Assembly: GCF_002872075.1 (NCBI RefSeq)
Contig: NZ_PGGU01000005.1
Coordinates: forward strand, 62,001 to 126,000
DNA from: Microbacterium aurantiacum
GTDB lineage: Bacteria > Actinomycetota > Actinomycetes > Actinomycetales > Microbacteriaceae
Direction: 5' to 3'
Length of the DNA: 64,000 nucleotides
Position numbers and translations under genes: made by a program. The notes beneath the pieces are model-generated. The model searched no databases. It was not told where the DNA came from and saw only the letters and a list, made by a program, of their open reading frames with translations. Positions 57,867-64,000 of the stretch are shown in pieces; positions within the stretch are counted from its first letter, which is position 1; each line of letters opens with the position of its first letter.

Positions 57867-58459
57867 TGGCCATTCCCCGACAGCTGCCCAACGCGATAAC
57901 GGTCGTCCGCATCCCGCTCGCCGTCGTCTTCTTCGTGCTGCTGCTTCTCGGCGGCACGTACGGCGTCCCCGGTCTCGCCCTTCGCTGGACCGCGGCGGTC
58001 CTGTTCATCATCGCGATATCGACGGACTGGGTCGACGGCTACCTGGCGCGGCGGTACGACATCGTCAGTGACTTCGGCAAGCTGTGGGACCCGATCGCCG
58101 ACAAGCTGCTCACCGGTGCCGGGTTCATCGGTCTTGCGATTCTCGGCGAGCTCGGCGCGTTCGGCTGGTTGTTCGTCGTGATCATCCTCGTCCGCGAGTG
58201 GGGCATCACGATCCATCGCTTCATGGTCGCGAAGCAGCACATCGTCGCAGCGGCGTGGATGGGCAAGCTGAAGACGATGGTGCAGGCTGTCGCGCTGTCG
58301 TGGGCGCTCCTCCCGCTGCATGTGCTGATCGGCCTCGACCTCTGGGCTCTCATCACCGCTGTGCTGATGATCGCCGTGCTGCTGCTGACCGTGGCGAGCG
58401 GCGTCGACTACATCGTCGCGCAGGTTCGCGGCGGGCGGCGCGGCCAGCCGGGTTCATGA
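57866..58459 (+). CDS. pgsA: CDP-diacylglycerol-glycerol-3-phosphate phosphatidyltransferase
   Basis: A 197-residue membrane enzyme of phospholipid synthesis. The CDP-alcohol phosphotransferase motif is complete: DWVDGYLARRYDIVSDFGKL followed by WDPIADK, which gives Asp-Gly-x2-Ala-Arg-x8-Gly-x3-Asp-x3-Asp. About five membrane helices surround it. It begins at ATG 57866, in the ftsK stop (TGATG), and its own stop overlaps cinA by four bases (ATGA), forming an operon with a tight order common in actinobacteria. It makes phosphatidylglycerophosphate or a related anionic lipid. Confidence 0.9.
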   Translation: MAIPRQLPNAITVVRIPLAVVFFVLLLLGGTYGVPGLALRWTAAVLFIIAISTDWVDGYLARRYDIVSDFGKLWDPIADKLLTGAGFIGLAILGELGAFGWLFVVIILVREWGITIHRFMVAKQHIVAAAWMGKLKTMVQAVALSWALLPLHVLIGLDLWALITAVLMIAVLLLTVASGVDYIVAQVRGGRRGQPGS

Positions 58460-58944
58460 CGACGGCGGATGCGGCAGCGCTGCTCGACCTGCTGCGATCA
58501 CGCGCGCTCAGTCTCGGCGTCGCCGAGTCCCTCACCGGTGGAGCGATCGCAGCGGAGATCGTGACCGTTCCCGGTGCCTCCGAGGTCTTCCGCGGCGGCG
58601 TGGTGGCGTACGCCACCACGGTCAAGCACACTCTGCTCGGCGTCGACGCCTCATTGCTCGAGGATCATGGTCCCGTCCACCCGGAAGTGGCCGTGCAGAT
58701 GGCGGACGGTGTGCGTCGTGCGCTCTCGATCGCCGGAGCTCCGGCTGACGTCGGCATCGCGAGCACCGGCATCGCGGGACCGGATTCACCCGACGGTCAA
58801 CCGGTCGGCACGGTGCACATCGGGATCGTGGCGCCCGGACTCAGGACCTCCCGCACGTTCCTCTTCACGGGGGACCGTGCCGCGGTTCGACGGCAGTCGG
58901 TCGACGCTGCGATCGCCGCGACGCTGACGGCGCTCCGGGAATAG
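58456..58944 (+). CDS. cinA: CinA C-terminal-like amidohydrolase
   Basis: A 162-residue protein corresponding to the CinA/PncC C-terminal domain, which deamidates nicotinamide mononucleotide in NAD salvage. It has the family opening LGVAESLTGGAIAAEI near residue 20, SEVFRGGVVAYATTVKHTLL near 42 and GIAGPDSPDGQPVGTVHIG near 99-117. There is no N-terminal competence domain. ATG 58456 overlaps the pgsA stop. The regulator clgR follows 165 nt later, behind its own promoter region. Confidence 0.9.
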   Translation: MTTADAAALLDLLRSRALSLGVAESLTGGAIAAEIVTVPGASEVFRGGVVAYATTVKHTLLGVDASLLEDHGPVHPEVAVQMADGVRRALSIAGAPADVGIASTGIAGPDSPDGQPVGTVHIGIVAPGLRTSRTFLFTGDRAAVRRQSVDAAIAATLTALRE

Positions 58945-59109
58945 TGGCGAACGCGAATCCGTTGTGAATGATGTGCGGATCACACCACGTCCCTTGTCAA
59001 GGTCCTTCACAACGAAACCACAGCGAGAAACAGTAGATTCAATGGAGTCAGGTCGGGTTAGACTGGCGATCCCCCGGAGGATTCCGGGGAAGATGGAGAG
59101 GGGGTTCTG
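58945..59109 (+). promoter_or_regulatory. Intergenic control region of clgR
   Basis: The region contains CGTTGTGAA (58960-58968) and TTCACAACG (59006-59014), a perfect 9-bp inverted repeat with a 37-nt centre, and TGTG/CACA arms between them. TAGATT (59033-59038) or TTAGACT (59059-59065) are possible -10 elements. CCCCGG (59072-59077) and CCGGGG (59084-59089) form a small leader hairpin. I cannot decide which elements act. Confidence 0.4.
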
Positions 59110-59418
59110 ATGATTCTTGTTCGACAGGAAATCGGCGATGTGCTCAGGGACTTCCGCCTGCAGAAGGGTCGCACTCTTCGTCAGGTCGCAGGTAAGGCAT
59201 CGGTAGCCCTCGGTTACCTCAGCGAGGTCGAGCGCGGGCAGAAAGAGGCGTCCAGCGAGATCCTCGCCTCCGTGGCCGACGCGCTCGATGTGCCCATCTC
59301 GACGATCATGCGCGAAGTCGGCGACCGCATCTCCGTTCTCGAGGGCATCCAGGTCTTCCCCGATGTCGTCCCGGACGACCTCGTGGCATCGATCGAGCCG
59401 CAGCTCTCCCTCCACTGA
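59110..59418 (+). CDS. clgR: ClgR-like XRE-family regulator
   Basis: A 102-residue helix-turn-helix protein with an XRE domain at residues ~10-65 (VLRDFRLQKGRTLRQVAGKA...SVALGYLSEVERGQKEASSE) and a short C-terminal tail. Sequence and place between cinA and recA match ClgR, the actinobacterial activator of Clp protease and related stress genes. A GA-rich leader segment precedes ATG 59110. Its own upstream palindromes may be sites for autocontrol. In Corynebacterium the family recognises a CGC-N-GCG-type sequence, which I do not find clearly here. Confidence 0.88.
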   Translation: MILVRQEIGDVLRDFRLQKGRTLRQVAGKASVALGYLSEVERGQKEASSEILASVADALDVPISTIMREVGDRISVLEGIQVFPDVVPDDLVASIEPQLSLH

Positions 59419-59434
59419 CCGGCGACGGACCTCG

Positions 59435-59659
59435 ATGCGTCGCAGTGAATTCCTCCGCGCCGTCGATGACGAGTTCTCGGTACGTGCGTCGGCTCTGCTG
59501 AACGACCTCGTTCTCACGCCGCTCGGCAACCGGACGGCCATGGAGGCACTCGATTTCGGCATGCCGCCGCGCGACATCTGGCTGGCGTTGTGCGAGGAAA
59601 TGGATGTGCCGTCGGAGCGACGCTACGGCGCCGGGCGTCTGGAGCCCCGAGGACGCTGA
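59435..59659 (+). CDS. DUF3046 protein
   Basis: A 74-residue protein typical of the DUF3046 family, always near recA in actinobacteria: it opens [14 protein letters not shown] and ends with [20 protein letters not shown]. The function is unknown. ATG 59435 is 16 nt after the clgR stop; a weak GGCGACGGAC element precedes it. A LexA-like box and the recA promoter lie 70 nt past its end. Confidence 0.88.
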   Translation: MRRSEFLRAVDDEFSVRASALLNDLVLTPLGNRTAMEALDFGMPPRDIWLALCEEMDVPSERRYGAGRLEPRGR

Positions 59660-59728
59660 TCCCGTCGATGCGCCCTCTTCGCGCTGATCCATGTGTGCGG
59701 GCGATGGTGTGCAGATCTCGGCGTGTCG

Positions 59729-59744
59729 TCGAAGATCTGTTCGA
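59729..59744. promoter_or_regulatory. LexA (SOS) box upstream of recA
   Basis: TCGAAG-ATCT-GTTCGA matches the actinobacterial SOS consensus TCGAAC-N4-GTTCGA with one mismatch in the left arm. A TATTCT hexamer at 59753-59758 fits a -10 nearby, so LexA would sit over the -35 region. It lies 197 nt before recA. Confidence 0.75.
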
Positions 59745-59940
59745 AGCGGGCGTATTCTTCTGCACAGATGGTTTCGAGACTTGTCTCTCCACAGTTCTCG
59801 GGTTCGGCGACGCGATGTCGGAGGCCCCTCCTACGGTGAAGACATGGCCCAGAGCCATACGCCTTGTCGGAGAGTTCGTCCCAGCCGGGTCGGCCGCGAC
59901 AGCCTACAGGCGGCACCACGCGAGCAGAAGGAAGCACATC

Positions 59941-60990
59941 ATGCCATCACCCGCCGACCGCGAGAAGTCCCTGGAAACAGCCCTCGCCCAGATCGACCGG
60001 CAGTTCGGAAAGGGCTCGGTCATGCGGCTGGGCAGCGATGATCGAGCACCCGTCGCCGTCATCCCCACCGGCTCGATCGCCCTCGACGTCGCCCTCGGAG
60101 TGGGGGGCCTGCCGCGCGGCCGCATCGTCGAGATCTACGGCCCGGAGTCGTCGGGTAAGACGACGCTCACCCTGCACGCGATCGCCAACGCGCAGCGCGC
60201 CGGCGGAATCGCCGCCTTCATCGACGCCGAGCACGCGCTCGACCCTGATTACGCGGCGAAGCTCGGCGTCGACATCGATGCCCTTCTCGTGTCGCAGCCC
60301 GACACCGGAGAGCAGGCGCTCGAGATCGCCGACATGCTCGTGCGTTCCGGTGCCATCGACCTCATCGTCATCGACTCCGTCGCGGCGCTCGTGCCCCGCG
60401 CCGAGATCGAAGGCGAGATGGGCGACTCGCACGTGGGTCTGCAGGCCAGGCTCATGTCACAGGCGCTGCGCAAGCTGACCGGTGGCCTGAACCAGACCAA
60501 CACCACCATGATCTTCATCAACCAGCTGCGTGAGAAGATCGGCGTCTTCTTCGGATCGCCTGAGACGACCGCCGGCGGCAAGGCGCTGAAGTTCTACGCA
60601 TCCGTGCGACTCGACATCCGTCGCATCGAGACGCTGAAGGACGGCACCGACGCAGTCGGAAACCGTACCAGGGTCAAGGTCGTGAAGAACAAGATGGCCC
60701 CGCCGTTCAAGCAGGCCGAGTTCGACATCCTGTACGGGATCGGCATCTCCCGTGAGGGAAGCCTCATCGACTTCGGCGTCGAGCACGGCATCGTGAAGAA
60801 GTCGGGCTCCTGGTACACCTACGACGGCGATCAGCTCGGTCAGGGCAAGGAGAACGCCCGTACGTTCCTCCTCAAGAACCCCGACATCGCTTTGGCGATC
60901 GAGACTCAGATCAAGCAGAAGCTCGGCATCGGTGCGCCGGCGGTCGCGGCTGCTGCGACCGACGAGCTCGCAGAGCGTCGACCGGCCTGA
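59941..60990 (+). CDS. recA: Recombinase RecA
   Basis: Strand-exchange recombinase and SOS coprotease. The 349-residue product has Walker A GPESSGKT at about 67-74, DAEHALDP near 95, [12 protein letters not shown] near 141 and [18 protein letters not shown] near 195-212, including the conserved MAW-region residues. The A/Gly-rich C-terminal tail is normal. Start ATG 59941 follows an AAGGAAGC-like element. A LexA box stands about 200 nt upstream; the 281-bp gap 59660-59940 holds this box and a long leader, with no gene that I can support. recX follows by 2 bases. Confidence 0.98.
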   Translation: MPSPADREKSLETALAQIDRQFGKGSVMRLGSDDRAPVAVIPTGSIALDVALGVGGLPRGRIVEIYGPESSGKTTLTLHAIANAQRAGGIAAFIDAEHALDPDYAAKLGVDIDALLVSQPDTGEQALEIADMLVRSGAIDLIVIDSVAALVPRAEIEGEMGDSHVGLQARLMSQALRKLTGGLNQTNTTMIFINQLREKIGVFFGSPETTAGGKALKFYASVRLDIRRIETLKDGTDAVGNRTRVKVVKNKMAPPFKQAEFDILYGIGISREGSLIDFGVEHGIVKKSGSWYTYDGDQLGQGKENARTFLLKNPDIALAIETQIKQKLGIGAPAVAAAATDELAERRPA

Positions 60991-60992
60991 TC

Positions 60993-61748
60993 ATGATCGA
61001 TGAGAACGGGGGCGGGGCGGACGGCATCGCAGATCGTCTCGCCCCCGTCATCCCGCTCTTCGGCGTGAAGAGCGGATCGGAGACGCCAGTCTCAGAACCT
61101 GAAGAGGGCACACCGAGCGATCGGCACCCCGCACGTGGGGCAGCCGAACGCCGAACCGCGCCGCGTCTGCGCGCGTTGCGCCCGCACGCAGAATCGAGCG
61201 CTTCGGATGCTGACGATGCGCCGACGCCGGCACCGGACCCTGACGAGACCCGAAAGGTCGCTGAGGAGGCGCTGGTGCGAAAGCTGCGCACCAGATCGCT
61301 CTCGGTCTCGGAGGCCCGAGGTGTGCTGAAGGGATTCGCGATCGAGTCGTCGCAGATCGACGATGTGATCGACGACTTCTGCAGGCGGGGGTACCTGGAC
61401 GATGCGATCCTCGCCGGGCATCTCGTCACCTCCGGTGTCGAACGGAAGGGCCTGGGACGAGTGGCTCTGTCGCGGGCACTCGCACAGCGCGGGATCCCGC
61501 GAGACGTGATCTCCGCGGCGCTCGACGAGGTTCCCGACGACGACGCCGAGCGTGCGCTGGAGTTCGCCCGTACCAAGGCGCGATCCCTGTCGCGTCTCGA
61601 CCATGAGACAGCGCTCCGACGGCTCGTCGGTCAGCTGTCCCGGCGGGGATACAACGGCTCGGTCGCGATGACGGCCGCGCGGACGGCTCTGACCGAGGCG
61701 ACGTTCGGGCAGCCCTCCTCCGGCGTCCGGTTCGTCGAGTCGGACTGA
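60993..61748 (+). CDS. recX: RecA regulator RecX
   Basis: Binds and restrains RecA filaments. The 251-residue protein has a long disordered N-terminus (~85 residues, Pro/Ala/Arg-rich) followed by the three-helix repeats of Rec[19 protein letters not shown] near 97, [20 protein letters not shown] near 127 and [19 protein letters not shown] near 153. It is 2 nt after recA and so probably shares its SOS transcript. The N-terminal tail is longer than in E. coli RecX, common in actinobacteria. Confidence 0.92.
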   Translation: MIDENGGGADGIADRLAPVIPLFGVKSGSETPVSEPEEGTPSDRHPARGAAERRTAPRLRALRPHAESSASDADDAPTPAPDPDETRKVAEEALVRKLRTRSLSVSEARGVLKGFAIESSQIDDVIDDFCRRGYLDDAILAGHLVTSGVERKGLGRVALSRALAQRGIPRDVISAALDEVPDDDAERALEFARTKARSLSRLDHETALRRLVGQLSRRGYNGSVAMTAARTALTEATFGQPSSGVRFVESD

Positions 61749-61822
61749 GCCCTCGCGACCCGGCCCGCAGGGGCGGCGGTCGGAGGGCCTCTACGGTGGA
61801 GCGCTCGTACAATGGGAACACC

Positions 61823-63370
61823 ATGACTATCCCGCGCAGCGAACCGACGATCATCAGTGCGTCGTCGGCGGCCGTCGACGCCGACGGCCGACAGCGATCC
61901 TACGAAGTGCGCACCTTCGGGTGCCAGATGAATGTGCATGACTCAGAGCGGCTCTCCGGATCGCTGGAGAGCGCCGGTTACGTGCGAGCCGTCGATGGCG
62001 CCGAGGCCGATGTGGTCATCATCAACACCTGCGCTGTGCGTGACAACGCCGCGGGCAAGCTCTATGGCACTCTCGGACACCTCGCGTCGGTCAAACGTCG
62101 AAAGGACGGCATGCAGATCGCCGTCGGCGGATGTCTGGCGCAGATGGACAAGCAGGCCGTGCTCGAGAAGGCGCCCTGGGTCGACGTCGTCTTCGGCACG
62201 CACAACATGGGCTCTCTTCCCGGACTGCTCGAGCGGGCTCGACACAACGGCGAAGCCGAACTCGAGATCCTCGAGTCGCTCGACGTCTTCCCGTCGACGC
62301 TGCCGACCAAGCGGGACTCGGCGCACAGCGGCTGGGTGTCGATCTCGGTCGGCTGCAACAACACCTGCACCTTCTGCATCGTGCCGAGTCTGCGCGGCAA
62401 GGAGAAGGACCGCCGTCCCGGCGACATCCTGAACGAGATCCGTCTCCTCGTCGAGGACGGCGCGATCGAGGTCACCCTGCTCGGACAGAACGTCAACTCC
62501 TACGGCGTCGAGTTCGGTGACCGCCACGCCTTCGGAAAGCTCCTGCGTGCGGCCGGTGAGATCGCGGGCCTGGAGCGCATCCGCTTCACGAGCCCGCATC
62601 CCGCGGCCTTCACCGACGACGTCATCGACGCGATGGCCGAGACCGAGGCCGTGATGCCGCAGCTGCACATGCCGTTGCAATCGGGCAGCGATCGCATCCT
62701 GAAGTCGATGCGCCGTTCCTACCGCAGTGAGCGGTTCCTCGGCATCCTCGACCGTGTTCGCGAACGCATCCCGCAGGCATCGATCACAACCGACATCATC
62801 GTGGGCTTCCCCGGCGAGACCGATGAGGACTTCGAGGACACCATGCGCGTCGTCGAACAGTCGCGGTTCTCCGGGGCCTTCACCTTCCAGTACTCCATTC
62901 GCGAGGGCACGCCTGCGGCGACGATGGAAGATCAGGTGCCGAAGGAGATCGTGCAGGAGCGCTACAACCGCCTCATCGCCCTGCAGGAGCGCATCTCGCT
63001 CGAGGAGAACCAGAAGCAGGTCGGCCGTGAGGTGCAGGTGCTGGTCTCGACGGGCGAGGGGAAGAAGGATGCGGAGACGCACCGTCTCACCGGCAGGGCA
63101 GAGGACAACCGCTTGGTGCACTTCGAGGTGACCCCGCATTCCGACCTGCCTCGGCCCGGTGATGTGGTCACGGCGACGATCACGCACGCCGCGCCGTTTC
63201 ATCTGCTCGCCGACGACCCGACCGGGAGCCCCCTGCGGATTCGACGGACCCGTGGAGGTGACGCTTGGGACCGCGCGCAGTCGGAATCCTGCGCGGTTCC
63301 TGCGCCGTCCGGCGACGGTGCACCCCGCGCGGTCGTGCTCGGACTGCCCACGCTCCGCGTCGGTGCCTGA
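61823..63370 (+). CDS. miaB: tRNA-2-methylthio-N6-dimethylallyladenosine synthase
   Basis: Radical-SAM enzyme that adds a methylthio group at A37 of tRNA after MiaA. The 515-residue product has the N-terminal Fe-S domain (TFGCQMN, NTCAVRD, GGCLAQ), then the radical-SAM motif Cys178-x3-Cys182-x2-Cys185 (GCNNTCTFC), then LTVGFPGET-like strands ([14 protein letters not shown]) and a C-terminal TRAM domain. The last ~45 residues (after HLLADDPTG) are a low-complexity Arg/Ala tail. ATG 61823 lies 9 nt after TACAAT; a longer reading from 61796 has no extra support. miaA follows. Confidence 0.94.
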   Translation: MTIPRSEPTIISASSAAVDADGRQRSYEVRTFGCQMNVHDSERLSGSLESAGYVRAVDGAEADVVIINTCAVRDNAAGKLYGTLGHLASVKRRKDGMQIAVGGCLAQMDKQAVLEKAPWVDVVFGTHNMGSLPGLLERARHNGEAELEILESLDVFPSTLPTKRDSAHSGWVSISVGCNNTCTFCIVPSLRGKEKDRRPGDILNEIRLLVEDGAIEVTLLGQNVNSYGVEFGDRHAFGKLLRAAGEIAGLERIRFTSPHPAAFTDDVIDAMAETEAVMPQLHMPLQSGSDRILKSMRRSYRSERFLGILDRVRERIPQASITTDIIVGFPGETDEDFEDTMRVVEQSRFSGAFTFQYSIREGTPAATMEDQVPKEIVQERYNRLIALQERISLEENQKQVGREVQVLVSTGEGKKDAETHRLTGRAEDNRLVHFEVTPHSDLPRPGDVVTATITHAAPFHLLADDPTGSPLRIRRTRGGDAWDRAQSESCAVPAPSGDGAPRAVVLGLPTLRVGA

Positions 63371-63413
63371 TTCGGCACGCTCGACGGGTTCCGGAGAGGG
63401 AGACGGCTTCCCG

Positions 63414-64000
63414 GTGGATGCGCCCCGTCTCTGGGTGATCGTCGGCGCAACGGGAACCGGTAAGAGCGACCTCGCCCTCGATCTCGCCGAGTCGCTTCGC
63501 AACACAGGCAATCCGGCCGAGATCGTGAACGCCGATGCCATGCAGCTGTATCGCGGCATGGACATCGGCACCGCGAAGCTGGCGCCGGAGGAGCGGCGAG
63601 GCATCCCGCACCATCTCTTCGACGTGCGTGATGTCACCGACGAGGCTGCCGTCGCCTGGTATCAGCCGTTGGCGCGGGAGGCGATCTCCGATATCCACAG
63701 TCGCGGCGGCGACGCGATCTTGGTGGGCGGCTCCGGACTCTACGTGTCGAGCGTGATCTACGACTTCCGCTTCCCGCCGCGTGATGCGGTGGTGCGGGCG
63801 CGGCTCGAGGGCGAGTTGGAGAGCGAAGGGACCGCTGCATTGCTGGATCGGCTTCGTGTCCTCGATCCGGTGACGGCTGCTCGGGTCGACCCGAAGAACG
63901 GCCGTCGGATCATCCGCGCCCTCGAAGTCATCGAACAGGGGGCCGAGACGCATGGCGCCGCCCTTCCCGAGAAACCCGTGTTGTGGCATCCCCGCACCCG
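63414..64000 (+). CDS. miaA: tRNA dimethylallyltransferase, 3' end outside the window
   Basis: Transfers the dimethylallyl group to A37 of tRNA, the step before MiaB. The visible 195 codons show the P-loop GATGTGKSDLALDLAESL near residue 11, IVNADAMQLYRGMDIGTAKL near 36-55 and HHLFDVRDVTDEAAVAWYQP near 65. I take GTG 63414 as the start because the GAGAGGGAGA element lies about 10 nt upstream and the P-loop then falls at the usual place; GTG 63363, overlapping miaB, is an alternative that adds 17 residues. The frame is open to the window end. Confidence 0.9.
   Translation, partial: MDAPRLWVIVGATGTGKSDLALDLAESLRNTGNPAEIVNADAMQLYRGMDIGTAKLAPEERRGIPHHLFDVRDVTDEAAVAWYQPLAREAISDIHSRGGDAILVGGSGLYVSSVIYDFRFPPRDAVVRARLEGELESEGTAALLDRLRVLDPVTAARVDPKNGRRIIRALEVIEQGAETHGAALPEKPVLWHPRT

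Overview
The window is high-GC chromosomal DNA from an actinobacterium, most likely Microbacterium or a close Microbacteriaceae relative. Support comes from the gene order ftsK-pgsA-cinA-clgR-DUF3046-recA-recX-miaB-miaA, the efeUOB operon, small family proteins such as DUF5302, frequent 4-bp ATGA/GTGA gene overlaps, and many TAnnnT hexamers 6-7 nt before start codons (leaderless promoters). Genus is inferred, not proven. I see no rRNA, tRNA, CRISPR array, prophage or classical insertion sequence.

Layout. 1-5.3 kb: two small membrane proteins, ribF (FMN/FAD synthesis), a SNF2 helicase and pfkA. 5.4-6.75 kb: a DUF559 endonuclease-like gene between two pairs of ~55-bp palindromes, the most unusual locus here. 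6.8-17 kb: oligopeptidase B, a phosphate permease with a small membrane partner, a TetR/reductase divergent pair, a metallophosphoesterase, aspartate ammonia-lyase, an FAH-family hydrolase and a PrsW-like protease. 17-22.6 kb: a PotABCD-type ABC importer facing a GntR/FadR regulator and a Cache-domain protein. 22.7-27.2 kb: an FKBP, YceI, an MFS transporter, rpsO, a decayed two-gene cassette and a 2-oxoglutarate oxygenase. 27.2-31.9 kb: the EfeUOB iron importer behind an iron-box-like palindrome, and an acyltransferase. 32-35.4 kb: a luciferase-like monooxygenase/FMN-reductase pair, an NAD(P)-binding protein, and ribH under an FMN riboswitch. 35.4-39 kb: a CitAB/DctSR-like two-component system divergent from a C4-dicarboxylate carrier. 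39-46.4 kb: a DUF5302 protein, a DedA protein, a glycosyltransferase-SGNH fusion, pnp, an aldo/keto-reductase-fold protein lacking its catalytic tetrad, and a histidine phosphatase. 46.5-55.1 kb: dapB, a redox cluster (thioredoxin, DUF4395, OsmC), thyA-dfrA-SDR, a free-standing EF-Tu domain II, dapA, RNase J and a GNAT protein. 55.1-64 kb: ftsK, pgsA, cinA, clgR, DUF3046, recA, recX, miaB and the 5' part of miaA.

How genes work together. ribF and the riboswitch-controlled ribH serve flavin supply, which the monooxygenase/reductase pair uses. dapA and dapB are both lysine/peptidoglycan-precursor enzymes; thyA-dfrA make dTMP and recycle folate; pnp and RNase J both degrade RNA; recA-recX form the SOS recombination pair behind a LexA-like box. 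YceI and the monooxygenase pair carry almost the same palindrome (TACATTCA[C/A]GTGAAT) upstream, suggesting one MarR-type regulator controls both.
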